Source of the DNA: DASVRA01 sp036388855
Lineage (GTDB): Bacteria > Pseudomonadota > Alphaproteobacteria > Caulobacterales > Caulobacteraceae
Assembly (NCBI GenBank): GCA_036388855.1
Contig: DASVRA010000004.1
Coordinates: forward strand, 18,885 to 82,884
Length of the DNA stretch: 64,000 nucleotides
Reading direction: 5' to 3'
Shown here: positions 33,419 through 42,223 of the stretch, piece by piece
Numbering within the stretch: position 1 is the first letter of the stretch
How the letters are laid out: the number at the start of each line of letters is the position of its first letter
The notes under the pieces: model-generated
Database searches by the model: none
What the model was told of the DNA's origin: nothing
Seen by the model: the letters and a program-made list of their open reading frames with translations, nothing else
Translations under genes and position numbers: made by a program

Positions 33419-34699
33419 CTACGGCGCCCGCTTCACCACCTCGCCGCCCTTGATCACGGTGCTGACCCGCTCCAGCGCCGTCACGTCGGCGAGCGGGTCG
33501 CCCGAGACGGCGATGATGTCACCCATCCGCCCCGCCTGGATGGCGCCCAGGTCATTGCGGTGCAGCGCAGTGGCTCCGTTGATCGTCGCCGCCTGGATCG
33601 CCTGCAGCGGCGTCATGCCGTACTGCACCATCACCCGGAACTGCCGCCCGTTGGTCCCGTGCGGATAGACGCCGGCGTCGGAGCCGAACACCTGCTTCAC
33701 CCCCGCGCGCACGGACTTCCTGAAGTTGTCGCGCTGGATCTGGCCGATGTCGCGATCCTTCTGCAGGTTCTCCTCCAGGACGCCGTTCTTCTTGCCCTCG
33801 GCCTGGGTGTAGTCGGTGTTGTAGATGTCCATCGAGAACCAGGCGCCCTTCGCCTTGGCCAACGCGATGCCCTCGTCGTCGACCAGGCTGACGTGCTCGA
33901 TGGTGTCGACGCCCGCGCGGATCGCGTCCTTGATGCCCGAGGCGCCGTGGGCGTGGGCGGCGACGATCATGTCGGCCATGTGGGCCTCCTCCACGATCGC
34001 CTTCATCTCCTCCAGCGTCAGCTGCTGGGCGCCGGGCGTGTCGCCGCGCGAGAAGACGCCGCCGGTCGCGCAGATCTTGATCGTCTGGGCGCCGTACTTG
34101 TGCATCCAGCGCACCATGCGGCGGCCTTGGTCGGGGCTGTCGATCACGGCGGGGCTCTTCTCCTCCATCGACGGCGGGAAGAAGGTGGAGTCGCAGTGGC
34201 CGCCGGTGGCGCCGATGGCGTAGCCGGCCCCGATGATGCGGGGGCCAGGGATCTTGCCCTCGTCCACCCCCTGCTGCAGCGCGACGTCGTTGAAGCGATC
34301 CGATCCGACATTGCGCACGGTGGTGAAGCCGGCGTCCAGCGTCTTGCGTGCGTTGGCCGTGCCGACCACCGCCCAGAAGGAGTCGGTGAACAGCAAGCTG
34401 TTGTAGCCGCTGTACTGGGGGTCAGAGTCCAGGTGGACGTGCATGTCGATCAGGCCGGGCAGGAGGGTCTGGCCCGGCAGGTCCACGCGCTCGGCCCCGG
34501 CGGGGATCTGCACCTGGCCCTGGCGGCCGACGGCGGCGATGCGGCCGTCGGTGATGATCACCACCGGCTGTTCGACCGCTCGGCCTGCGACCACGTCGAC
34601 CATACGCGCGGCGGTCACCGCCACGGTCTTCGCCTGGGCCGCGCCGGTCAGCGCCATGAGGGCGGCGGCGGCCGCCGAGAATGCCTTGAGCTTCATCAT
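33419..34699 (-). CDS. Secreted metal-dependent amidohydrolase
   Basis: 426 residues starting at the first of two adjacent ATG codons (34699, with GGGG upstream). A Sec signal (about residues 1-21, ending AQA) directs it to the periplasm. Amidohydrolase-superfamily metal site: DMHVHLD (His-x-His), carboxylated Lys in TIKICATGG, His in AAHAHG and TIEHVS, Asp in FGSDAGVYPHG. The whole sequence resembles the Xaa-Pro/imidazolone-like peptidase group (Sgx9260-type) that hydrolyses N-acylated amino acids or Xaa-Pro dipeptides. The substrate is inferred. Confidence 0.85.
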   Translation of the reverse strand: MMKLKAFSAAAAALMALTGAAQAKTVAVTAARMVDVVAGRAVEQPVVIITDGRIAAVGRQGQVQIPAGAERVDLPGQTLLPGLIDMHVHLDSDPQYSGYNSLLFTDSFWAVVGTANARKTLDAGFTTVRNVGSDRFNDVALQQGVDEGKIPGPRIIGAGYAIGATGGHCDSTFFPPSMEEKSPAVIDSPDQGRRMVRWMHKYGAQTIKICATGGVFSRGDTPGAQQLTLEEMKAIVEEAHMADMIVAAHAHGASGIKDAIRAGVDTIEHVSLVDDEGIALAKAKGAWFSMDIYNTDYTQAEGKKNGVLEENLQKDRDIGQIQRDNFRKSVRAGVKQVFGSDAGVYPHGTNGRQFRVMVQYGMTPLQAIQAATINGATALHRNDLGAIQAGRMGDIIAVSGDPLADVTALERVSTVIKGGEVVKRAP

Positions 34700-34778
34700 C
34701 TCGCCCCGATCTGAGTTGCGCCTGCCTAGCACGGCCAACGCGCCGTGACAGGGGGAGGGGGCTGGGCTAAGCGCGGGC

Positions 34779-35444
34779 GTGGCCCCCGACCTCTCCCACG
34801 TGCGCACCTGGATCTTCGATCTGGACAACACCCTGTATCCACCCGAGTGCGACCTGTTCGCGCTGATCGACGATCGGATGCAGGCGTTCGTGCAGCGCAA
34901 GACAGGCCTGGGGCCGGTCGAGGCGCGGGCGCTGCAGAAGAAGTACTACCACGAGCACGGCACCACGCTGGCGGGCCTGATGGCCAACCACGGGATCCAC
35001 CATCGGGAGTTCCTGGACGAGGTGCACGAGATTTCGTTGGACAAGTTGGAGCCCGATCCGGAACTGGACCGGGCGCTGGCGCGGCTGCCGGGGCGGCGGC
35101 TAGTGTTCACCAACGGGTCGGAGCGGCACGCGCGGCGGGTGCTGGACAAGCTCGGGATCACGGAGCGGTTCGAGGAGGTGTTCGACATCGAGGCCTGCGC
35201 GTTGATCCCCAAGCCGGAGCCGGAGGCGTTCCGGCGGCTGATGGCCGCGCATGCGGTGGTGCCCGCCACCTCGGCCTTCTTCGAGGATCTGGAGCGCAAC
35301 CTGGAGCCCGCCGCCGCGCTCGGCATGACCACGGTGCTGGTGGGGCCGCGCGCCCATGCCTCGACCGCGCGGTTCGTCGACCATAGAACCAAGGGGCTGG
35401 CGCCGTTCCTCATGGCGGCGCGGCTGGGGGAGATGGCGGCATGA
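34779..35444 (+). CDS. HAD-family pyrimidine 5-prime-nucleotidase
   Basis: 221 residues from GTG 34779. HAD motif I IFDLDNTLYP, motif II VFTNGSERHA, motif III Lys in IPKPEPEAF and motif IV FEDLERNLEPA are complete; the cap region KTGLGPVEARALQKKYYHEHGTTLAGL marks the SDT1/pyrimidine nucleotidase group. It would dephosphorylate UMP/CMP-type nucleotides or related phosphates in the cytoplasm. Its TGA overlaps the dapD ATG by four bases, an arrangement common in Alphaproteobacteria. Confidence 0.9.
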   Translation: MAPDLSHVRTWIFDLDNTLYPPECDLFALIDDRMQAFVQRKTGLGPVEARALQKKYYHEHGTTLAGLMANHGIHHREFLDEVHEISLDKLEPDPELDRALARLPGRRLVFTNGSERHARRVLDKLGITERFEEVFDIEACALIPKPEPEAFRRLMAAHAVVPATSAFFEDLERNLEPAAALGMTTVLVGPRAHASTARFVDHRTKGLAPFLMAARLGEMAA

Positions 35445-36289
35445 GCCTGGATGCGACGCCGGTCGAGCATCTGCGCGAGGCGATCGAGGCGGCGTGGGAA
35501 CAGCGCGACCGGCTGACGCCGCACGATGAAGTGTTCGCGGATGCGCGCCGGGCGGTGGTGCAGACGCTGAAACGGCTGGACAAGGGCGCGGTCAGGGTTG
35601 CGGAGAAGCAGGGCGGCGAGTGGGTCACGCACCAGTGGCTGAAGAAGGCGGTGCTGCTCTCATTTCGCCTTTACCCCGACGAGGTGATCGGCGGCTCTCG
35701 CGGCTCCGGCCCCTGGTGGGACCGCGTGCCGAACAAGTTCGACAGCTGGGCCGAGCGGGAATTCCGCGAGGCGGGGTTCCGCTCGGTGCCCACGGCGGTG
35801 GTCCGCCGCGGCGCCTTCATCGGCAAGGGCTGTGTGCTGATGCCGTCGTTCGTCAATGTCGGCGCCTACGTCGGGGAGGGCGCGATGATCGACACCTGGG
35901 CGACGGTCGGCTCCTGCGCCCAGATCGGGCGGGGCGTGCATCTCTCCGGCGGCGCGGGCATCGGCGGAGTGCTGGAGCCGTTGCAGGCCAATCCCACGAT
36001 CATCGAGGACGGCGCCTTCATCGGAGCCCGGTCCGAGGTGGCCGAGGGCGTGATCGTGGGCGAGGGTGCGGTGCTGTCGATGGGGGTGTTCCTGGGGCAG
36101 TCGACCAAGATCATCGACCGCGCCACGGGCGAGGTGACGCGCGGGCGGGTGCCGCCTTACGCGGTCGTGGTGCCGGGGTCGCTGCCCGACCGCGATGGCG
36201 GGCCGTCGCTGGCGTGCGCGGTGATCGTCAAGCGGGTGGACGCGCAGACGCGGGCCAAGACCGGCATCAACGAGCTGCTGCGGGACTGA
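35441..36289 (+). CDS. dapD: Tetrahydrodipicolinate N-succinyltransferase
   Basis: 282 residues. Adds succinyl from succinyl-CoA to tetrahydrodipicolinate in the lysine/diaminopimelate pathway. The left-handed beta-helix hexapeptide repeats run from about residue 120 to 240 (VNVGAYVGEGAMIDTWATVG, LSGGAGIGGVLEPLQ, IIEDGAFIGARSEVAEG). N-terminal helical domain and SRGSGPWWDRVP region are typical. Translationally coupled to the HAD gene. The last 23 bases overlap the convergent binding-protein gene. Confidence 0.96.
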   Translation: MSLDATPVEHLREAIEAAWEQRDRLTPHDEVFADARRAVVQTLKRLDKGAVRVAEKQGGEWVTHQWLKKAVLLSFRLYPDEVIGGSRGSGPWWDRVPNKFDSWAEREFREAGFRSVPTAVVRRGAFIGKGCVLMPSFVNVGAYVGEGAMIDTWATVGSCAQIGRGVHLSGGAGIGGVLEPLQANPTIIEDGAFIGARSEVAEGVIVGEGAVLSMGVFLGQSTKIIDRATGEVTRGRVPPYAVVVPGSLPDRDGGPSLACAVIVKRVDAQTRAKTGINELLRD

Positions 36290-37088
36290 TCTCTTCACCC
36301 GGCAGGGGCAGGCGTGGAACGCCGTAGCTATCGAGGATGGCGGCGACGGCTTCACGGTTCTTCGCCAGCGCGCGCTCGACCTCACGCCGGAGCGCGGCGT
36401 CCTCCTTGCGCACGCCCATGGAGATATCGAACACCATCGGCCACTGGGGGCCGTCGGGCCAGCGGGGGGCGAAGGTGAGGGTCAGGGGCACAGGCGAGCG
36501 CTTCGCGGCCCAGCCGGCCAGCGGGCCCCAGACTACCGCCGCATCGATCTCGCCGCTCGTCACCGCCTCGACAATGCGCGCCGGCGGGTTGGGCTGGGCG
36601 TAGTCGCCGTAGAGCATGTAGCCGCGGATGTTTTCCACGATGCCGCGCCGGGTCAGCGCGTGGGCCGGCGGGGTGTTGGAGAAGTCGTCGCCGATCATCT
36701 GCACGCCGACCTTGAGCGTCTTCAGCCGCGGGTCGTCGAAGGAAGCGATCGGCGCCTCGCCCGCGCGCGTGACGAAGACGTAGGTGGAGCGGTAGTAGGG
36801 GCGGGTGGTGGCCAGCATCTCAAGCGAGGCGCCGACGCCGGGGATCAGGTCGCATTCGCCGCCCTTGAGGCTCTCGCGGACGTAGCCGCGGCGCTGGGCG
36901 CGCCAGTGGTAGGCGACGGTGGCGCCCAGGTCCTTGGCGACCAGTTCGGCGATCTTGTTCTCGAAGCCTTCGCCCTTGTCGTTGCTGAAGGGCAGGTTGT
37001 TCGGGTCGGCGCAGACGCGCAGCTCGCGCGCGGCGGCAGGGGCGGCCAGCGCCATCAGCGCCGCGATGAGGAGCAGGAGCGCCCTCAC
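36267..37088 (-). CDS. MoxJ/XoxJ-like periplasmic solute-binding protein
   Basis: 273 residues from GTG 37088. Sec signal in residues 1-21 (ALLLLIAALMALAAPAAA). The mature protein has the bacterial solute-binding fold: RELRVCADPNNLPFSNDKGEGFENKIAELVA, then RRGYVRESLKGGECDLIPGV. This subfamily accompanies quinoprotein dehydrogenases and is thought to help mature or activate the PQQ enzyme (MoxJ, XoxJ), not to import solutes. Its GTG overlaps the preceding stop (GTGA). Last gene of the ten-gene PQQ operon. Confidence 0.88.
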   Translation of the reverse strand: MRALLLLIAALMALAAPAAARELRVCADPNNLPFSNDKGEGFENKIAELVAKDLGATVAYHWRAQRRGYVRESLKGGECDLIPGVGASLEMLATTRPYYRSTYVFVTRAGEAPIASFDDPRLKTLKVGVQMIGDDFSNTPPAHALTRRGIVENIRGYMLYGDYAQPNPPARIVEAVTSGEIDAAVVWGPLAGWAAKRSPVPLTLTFAPRWPDGPQWPMVFDISMGVRKEDAALRREVERALAKNREAVAAILDSYGVPRLPLPGEEISPAAAR

Positions 37089-38041
37089 GGCTTCACCGCC
37101 AGGCCCCAGGGCTTGCCGCCAGTCTTGACCGTGCCGATCGGCCGGTTGGCGGCGATGTCGATCACGCTTACGTCGCCCGAGAGGCCGTTGGCGGTGTAGA
37201 GGCGGGTCTCGTCGGGCGACAGCGCCAGGTTCCAGCAGCGCTGGCCGGTGGGGATGTAGCGAAGGATCGCAATGGTCTCCGGGTCCACCTCGGCCACGTG
37301 GTTGCCGCGCCCCAGCGCCACGAACACGCGCCCACCGTCGCGGGTGATGGCGATGCCCACCGGCTGGACGGTGTCGCCGGGGTGGGCGGCGTTTTCGAAG
37401 TCGATGATGTGGACGATCTTGCGGGTGGCGACGTCGATCACCGTCACCGTCCCGCGCGCCTCCGACGACACCCACAGCCGCTTTCCGTCGGGGGTGAAGG
37501 CGGCGTAGCGGGGGCGCGTGTCGACCATGACGTTGTCGACCAGCTTGCGGCTGGCGGCGTCGATGAAGTGGATGGCGGAGGTGCTTTCCGAGGTGTTCAC
37601 TACCCAGCGGCCGTCGGGGCTGACGGCCATCCCTTCGGGCTCGGTCCCGACTGGGACCTCGGCGACGACCTTGGCGGCGGCGATATCGACGAAGGAGACC
37701 AGGTTGTCCTCCTCGTTGGAGAGGTAGAGCATGGGGCCGTCGGGCGAGACGGCGAACGTCTCGGGGTCGGGGCCGGAGGGAAGATGGCCCGTCACCTTGC
37801 CTGCGGCGAGGTCGACCACGTCGATGCGGTTGTCGTTGCTGACCGCGACGTAGAGCCTTGCCCCGTCGCGGCTAAGGCCGACGCCACGGGGGCGCTGACC
37901 CACCGGGATGTTCTTGACCAGGCGCATGGAGGGGCCGTCGATCACGTGGATCACGTTCGCCTGCTCGTCGGAGACATAGACCGTCTCGGCGGCCGCCGAG
38001 GTGGCGGCGGCTACAAGGGCGGCGGCGAGGGCGCGGATCAC
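37085..38041 (-). CDS. YVTN-type periplasmic beta-propeller of PQQ pathways
   Basis: 318 residues from GTG 38041. Sec signal about 1-18. Seven repeats of the YVTN type: VYVSDEQANVIHVID, LYVAVSNDNRIDVVD, LYLSNEEDNLVSFVD, WVVNTSESTSAIHFID, LWVSSEARGTVTVID, VFVALGRGNHVAEVD, LYTANGLSGDVSVID, each with a SPDG-like turn. These PQQ-associated propellers accompany alcohol dehydrogenase clusters and ABC systems; the precise function is unknown. Start overlaps the cytochrome stop by four bases (GTGA). Confidence 0.88.
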   Translation of the reverse strand: MIRALAAALVAAATSAAAETVYVSDEQANVIHVIDGPSMRLVKNIPVGQRPRGVGLSRDGARLYVAVSNDNRIDVVDLAAGKVTGHLPSGPDPETFAVSPDGPMLYLSNEEDNLVSFVDIAAAKVVAEVPVGTEPEGMAVSPDGRWVVNTSESTSAIHFIDAASRKLVDNVMVDTRPRYAAFTPDGKRLWVSSEARGTVTVIDVATRKIVHIIDFENAAHPGDTVQPVGIAITRDGGRVFVALGRGNHVAEVDPETIAILRYIPTGQRCWNLALSPDETRLYTANGLSGDVSVIDIAANRPIGTVKTGGKPWGLAVKP

Positions 38042-38451
38042 TTCAGGGTGTAGAGGTAGGCGGCGATGTCGCGCGCCTCGGCGTCGTCCACGCCGACGTC
38101 GGGCATGGCGGTGCGCGGGTCGATGGCCTTGGGGTCGTCGATCCAGTGCATCAGGTTGTCGGGCGTGTTCTCCAGCCGACCGGCGATGAAGGCGCGGCCG
38201 GAGATGCCCTTCAGCGGCGGGCCCACCTTGCCGCGCGCGCCGGTGACCCCGGGGATCTGGTGACAGCCGCCGCAGCCGTGGCTCTGGATCAGGGCGCGGC
38301 CGGTCTCGGGGTCGCCGTGGGTGAGGGCGACGGCCTGAGCGGTGAGCTGGCGCTTCTGCTGCATCTGCTCGCCGGCCAGCGCGATGGCGGCGACGCCGAA
38401 CAGCGCCACGGCCGCCGCGCCGAGCGCCCGCCGCTTACCGCGCCGCGACAT
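38038..38451 (-). CDS. Membrane-anchored class I cytochrome c
   Basis: 137 residues. A single N-terminal hydrophobic helix (LGAAAVALFGVAAIALAGEQ) after an Arg/Lys-rich start exports or anchors it. Haem motif CGGCH in GCGGCHQIPGV with axial Met in TAMPDVGV. Likely carries electrons between the alcohol dehydrogenase and the oxidase. It overlaps the CtaG-like gene by 17 bases and the propeller gene by four. Confidence 0.88.
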   Translation of the reverse strand: MSRRGKRRALGAAAVALFGVAAIALAGEQMQQKRQLTAQAVALTHGDPETGRALIQSHGCGGCHQIPGVTGARGKVGPPLKGISGRAFIAGRLENTPDNLMHWIDDPKAIDPRTAMPDVGVDDAEARDIAAYLYTLK

Positions 38452-39331
38452 CGGCCGTCTCCTGTCGGGTGAGGGCGCGGCCCAGCAGCAGCAGGGCGGC
38501 GCCGGCGTGGACCAGGCCTCCGGGCACCCACATGAGCAGGCCCGCGAGCTGCTGGTCCTCGGTGGGGGTGAGGCCGAAGGCGGTCAGGCCCATGGCGGCG
38601 TAGGCGGCGTACCAGGGGCTGGCGGCGAAGGCCATCAGCGCGCCCAGCGACCCGCCGATCACCGAAGTGGCGAACAGGCACAGCGCGGCGAGGCCTAGCG
38701 CGCGGCGGCCGAGGCGGGGGTGCAGGACCGCCGACCAGAACAGCAGCGCGCTGACGAGGAAGGTGGCGTGCTGGAGGGCGTGGACGACCTCGTTGCCGAG
38801 CGCCAGGTCGAACAGCGCCGGGGCGTGCCACAGCCACAGCGCCGCCGCCTGGATCAGGGTCGCCGTGACGGGTTCGATCAGTACGCGGAAGGCCGGCGTC
38901 AGCGCCGCTCCGGTCCTGCCGAGCGCCACCCGTCCGCCTGAGGGGAAGGCCCAGAGCATCGTGCCCAGCGGCCGGGCCAGCACCAGCAGGGGCGCGGCGA
39001 CCAGCATCAGGATTTCGTGCTCCAGCATGTGGGCGGCGAAGGAGCGTTCGCCCGCCTCGTGCAGGGGCGTGATCAGGGCGCCCGTGAGGAACAGCCAGCC
39101 CAGCGCGAAGCACCAGCCCTGCCGCGCGAGCGCGCTGCGCCCGTGGCTGGAGCGGCGGCGCAGCCGCGCGTGGCCGAGGGCGTAGAGGCCGCCGCTGAGC
39201 AGCAGCGGGGCGAGCAGCCATGGGTCGAGCGTCCAGTGCAGGTCTTGCGAGGGCGGACGGCCGCCGTGCGCCAGCGCGGCGGCGGGCCACAGCATTACGA
39301 GCAGCGGCAGGAGCCGCTTCACCGCCAGCAC
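38435..39331 (-). CDS. ctaG: caa3-type oxidase assembly factor (CtaG family)
   Basis: 298 residues, signal-like N-terminus and about seven membrane helices. Family markers of the bacterial CtaG (PF09678) group: HMLEHEILMLVAAPLLVLARP, WLWHAPALFDLAL, LQHATFLVSALLFW and the C-terminal TPTEDQQLAGLLMWVPGGLVH. This class aids copper loading or assembly of caa3-type oxidases, which fits the neighbouring subunit genes. It overlaps the small membrane gene upstream by 13 bases. The name is by family, not to be confused with Cox11-type CtaG. Confidence 0.87.
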   Translation of the reverse strand: MLAVKRLLPLLVMLWPAAALAHGGRPPSQDLHWTLDPWLLAPLLLSGGLYALGHARLRRRSSHGRSALARQGWCFALGWLFLTGALITPLHEAGERSFAAHMLEHEILMLVAAPLLVLARPLGTMLWAFPSGGRVALGRTGAALTPAFRVLIEPVTATLIQAAALWLWHAPALFDLALGNEVVHALQHATFLVSALLFWSAVLHPRLGRRALGLAALCLFATSVIGGSLGALMAFAASPWYAAYAAMGLTAFGLTPTEDQQLAGLLMWVPGGLVHAGAALLLLGRALTRQETADVAAR

Positions 39332-39675
39332 TCCGGCACCGTCAGCCCGGCCAGCATGCCGAACAGGATGGCCAGCGCAAATACGCCGGCGGCCATGGCC
39401 GACACTTCGCCGAGGAAGCCGCGGACGCTCTGGTCGGCCGCGCCTTCAACGCGGTCGCGCCGGCGGGCGCGCCAGGAGACCAGGGCGCCGGCTGCGGCGA
39501 TGGCGATGCAGAGGAGGCCCGTCAGGATCGCCAGCACCGGACCGCTGGCGCTGCAGTCGGTGTAGTTGGTGTTGGCGTTCAGCTGCTGGTGCGTGAACCA
39601 GGCGCCGCCGCCCAGATAGAAGCCGGCCCAGGGCTTGAGCCGGTCGAGCAGGGGGCGGGTGGCGGGGGCGCTCAA
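39319..39675 (-). CDS. Small membrane protein of the oxidase operon, function unknown
   Basis: 118 residues from TTG 39675, which overlaps the subunit III stop (TTGA). Two membrane helices: SGPVLAILTGLLCIAIAAAGALV (about residues 46-70) and a C-terminal VFALAILFGMLAGL. The loop between them is basic then acidic (SWRARRRDRVEGAADQ). No family recognised. Its place between subunit III and the CtaG-like gene suggests an oxidase accessory or assembly protein. The upstream frame continues inside subunit III and is noise. Confidence 0.7.
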   Translation of the reverse strand: MSAPATRPLLDRLKPWAGFYLGGGAWFTHQQLNANTNYTDCSASGPVLAILTGLLCIAIAAAGALVSWRARRRDRVEGAADQSVRGFLGEVSAMAAGVFALAILFGMLAGLTVPECWR

Positions 39676-40280
39676 AACAGCCTCGGCGACCAGTAGACCA
39701 GGCCGTAGATCGGCAGCCAGGTCAGCACCACGAAGTTCCAGTACATGCAGTTGTCGGTGACGTCGGAATAGCGGCCTCTGTCGAACTTGTGCGTGTGCGC
39801 GAAGATCGCCAGGCCGAGCGTGTCGCCGAAGTCGGTCAGGATGTGGAACAGGTGCAGGAAGATCAGCGCCCAAACTACCGAGCCGTAGGCGTTGGCGTCC
39901 CAGCGGACGTTCAGGTGCTGCATCTCAATGAAGCGGACCACGATCAGCGCCACCGTCAGGGTGGTCAGCACGATCAACCAGAGCCGGGTTCCTCCCTTGT
40001 CCTCACGCCGCGCGGCGCGCTCGGCGAGCATGTTCGGGATCACGCTCACCAGGATCAGCACCGTGAACAGCGCCCCCCACAGGTGGTCCGGCGGATTGGT
40101 GCCGGCGGGGGGCCAAGTGGAATACTGGCCGGAGACGAACAGGTAGGCGCCGCCGGCGAGCAGGAACCCGGAGCCCTCCAGCAGCATGAAGCCCAGGACG
40201 CCCCACCACATGATCGTGCGGGGACCGAAGCCGTGCTCGGGCAGGCCGGAGAGGTCGCCGATGACCTTGGCGGAGATCAT
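39672..40280 (-). CDS. ctaE: Cytochrome c oxidase subunit III
   Basis: 202 residues with five or more membrane helices. Family features: TIMWWGVLGFMLLEGSGFLLAGGAYLFV, ARREDKGGTR loop, MQHLNVRWDANAYGSVVWALIFLHLFHILTDFGDT. The shorter length is that of SoxM/caa3-type subunit III without the two extra N-terminal helices of mitochondrial enzymes. Its ATG overlaps the subunit I stop by four bases. Confidence 0.9.
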   Translation of the reverse strand: MISAKVIGDLSGLPEHGFGPRTIMWWGVLGFMLLEGSGFLLAGGAYLFVSGQYSTWPPAGTNPPDHLWGALFTVLILVSVIPNMLAERAARREDKGGTRLWLIVLTTLTVALIVVRFIEMQHLNVRWDANAYGSVVWALIFLHLFHILTDFGDTLGLAIFAHTHKFDRGRYSDVTDNCMYWNFVVLTWLPIYGLVYWSPRLF

Positions 40281-42223
40281 GTGGCGTGCCCCGCCGGTTC
40301 GCCCTCGTCGCTGGGCTTGGGCCAGAACCAGCCGACCAGGCCGATGATCACCGGGATCGAGCCCCAGACCACCATCCACTCGTGGAAGACCGAGCCGATG
40401 AACAGGATGGTGATGCCGATCGAGGTGACCAGCGGCCAGATCGTCGGGCCGGGCGACGGGTGGCGCAGGTCGGGCTCGGCGTCGACCAGGGTGGTCAGCA
40501 CAATCTCGCGCTCGTCGCTCTTCAGGCCTCCGAGCACGGGGAATTCCTCGCGCTGGGCCCATAGCGGCTCGCGGCCCGAGACCACCGGCACGTGGGCGAA
40601 GTTGTAGGACGGCGGGGGCGAGCTGGTCGCCCATTCCAGCCCCGGCGCGTCCCAGGGATTGGCGCCGGCGAGCGCGCCGCGGCGCAGGCTGCTCCAAACG
40701 TTGTAGAGGAACACCAGGCCGCCGATCACGATGGTGACGCCGCCGAGGGTGGCGAGCTGGTTGTAGGGCTCCCAGCCCATGCCTGCGGGATAGGTGTAGA
40801 CGCGCCTGGGCATGCCCAGCAGCCCGAGGATGTGCATCGGGAAGAAGGTCAGGTTCACGCCGACGAACAGCAGCCAGAAGTTCAGCTTGCCGAGCCGCTC
40901 GCTGAGCATCCGGCCGGTGAACTTGGGGAACCAGAAGTAGAAGGCGCCGATCAGCGGGAACACCGCCCCTCCGATCAGGACGTAGTGAAAGTGGGCGACG
41001 ATAAAGTAGCTGTCGTGCAGCTGCAGGTCGAGCGGCACCGAGGCGATCATCACGCCTGTCAGCCCGCCCAGCACGAAGATCACGATGAAGCCGACGACGA
41101 ACAGCAGCGGCGTGGTGAAGCGCGGCTTGCCGTCCCACATGGTCGCGATCCAGCAGAAGATTTGCACGCCGGAGGGCAGGGCGATGGCCATGGAGGCGGC
41201 GGTGAAGAAGCTGCTGCCGAGCCTGGGCAGGCCGGTGGCGAACATGTGGTGCACCCACAGGCCGAAGGCGAGGAAGCCGATCGACACCAGCGACACCACC
41301 ATGGCGGGGTAACCGAAGATCGGCCGGCGGGTGAAGGTCTCGGTGATGTGCGAGACGAAGCCCAGCGCCGGGATGAAGATGATGTAGACCTCGGGGTGGC
41401 CGAAGAACCAGAACAGGTGCTGCCACAGGAGCGGGTCGCCGCCCTCGGCCGGGTTGTAGAAGTGGGTGCCGATCAGGCGGTCGGAGATCAGGAAGCTCGA
41501 CGCCAGCGCCACCGCCGGCATGGCGAAGATCACCATGAAGCTGGTCACGAGCGTCGCCCACAGGAACAGCGGCATGCGCGCCAGCGTCATGCCCGGCGCG
41601 CGCTGCTTGAGTATGGTGGCCATCACCTCCACCGCCGCGGCCAGCGCCGCGACCTCGGTGAAGGTGATCATCTGGGCCCACAAGTCGGTGCGCTTGCCGG
41701 GCGAGAACTCCGGCCCCGACAGCGGCGGGTAGGCGAACCAGCCGGCTTCGGGCCCGATGTTGAGCACGAAGGCGACCCAGATCATCGTCGCACCGAAGAG
41801 GTAGGTCCAATAGGAGAGCGCGTTCAGGCGCGGGAAGGCGATGTTGCGGGTGCCGCACATCAGCGGGACCAGGTAGACCGCCATGGCCTCCATCACCGGC
41901 ACGGCGAACAGGAACATCATCGTCGTGCCGTGCATCGAGAAGATCTGGTTGTAGCGGTCCGGGCCGATCAGCCCGCTCTCGGGCCGCGACAGCTGCAGCC
42001 GCATCAGCACCGCCAGGATGCCGCCCAGGATCAGCATGATCACGGCGGTGACGATGTAGCGGCGGCCGATCTCCTTGTGGTCGGTGGTGGCGAGCCAGCC
42101 CCACAGCGTGCGCGGCCGCCCCCAGGTGCGCTCCAGTTCCGCGTGCAGTTCGGTCCCGACCGGCGCCAGCGGCGCGCCGGGTTCGGCGGTCCCCAGCGGA
42201 TAGGCAGGCTCGGCCGCGCTCAT
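40277..42223 (-). CDS. ctaD: Cytochrome c oxidase subunit I with C-terminal membrane extension
   Basis: 648 residues from ATG 42223. Haem-copper oxidase core: low-spin haem His in SMHGTTMMFLF, CuB/Tyr cross-link site HPEVYIIFIPALGF (K-channel Tyr), WVHHMFATG, and the haem a3/a pair HDSYFIVAHFHYVL. The first 530 residues are a normal subunit I; the last about 110 (LVDAEPDLRHPSPGPTIWPL onward) add two further helices, as in caa3-type enzymes with fused accessory segments. Reduces oxygen to water and pumps protons. Overlaps subunits II and III genes by four bases each. Confidence 0.96.
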   Translation of the reverse strand: MSAAEPAYPLGTAEPGAPLAPVGTELHAELERTWGRPRTLWGWLATTDHKEIGRRYIVTAVIMLILGGILAVLMRLQLSRPESGLIGPDRYNQIFSMHGTTMMFLFAVPVMEAMAVYLVPLMCGTRNIAFPRLNALSYWTYLFGATMIWVAFVLNIGPEAGWFAYPPLSGPEFSPGKRTDLWAQMITFTEVAALAAAVEVMATILKQRAPGMTLARMPLFLWATLVTSFMVIFAMPAVALASSFLISDRLIGTHFYNPAEGGDPLLWQHLFWFFGHPEVYIIFIPALGFVSHITETFTRRPIFGYPAMVVSLVSIGFLAFGLWVHHMFATGLPRLGSSFFTAASMAIALPSGVQIFCWIATMWDGKPRFTTPLLFVVGFIVIFVLGGLTGVMIASVPLDLQLHDSYFIVAHFHYVLIGGAVFPLIGAFYFWFPKFTGRMLSERLGKLNFWLLFVGVNLTFFPMHILGLLGMPRRVYTYPAGMGWEPYNQLATLGGVTIVIGGLVFLYNVWSSLRRGALAGANPWDAPGLEWATSSPPPSYNFAHVPVVSGREPLWAQREEFPVLGGLKSDEREIVLTTLVDAEPDLRHPSPGPTIWPLVTSIGITILFIGSVFHEWMVVWGSIPVIIGLVGWFWPKPSDEGEPAGHAT

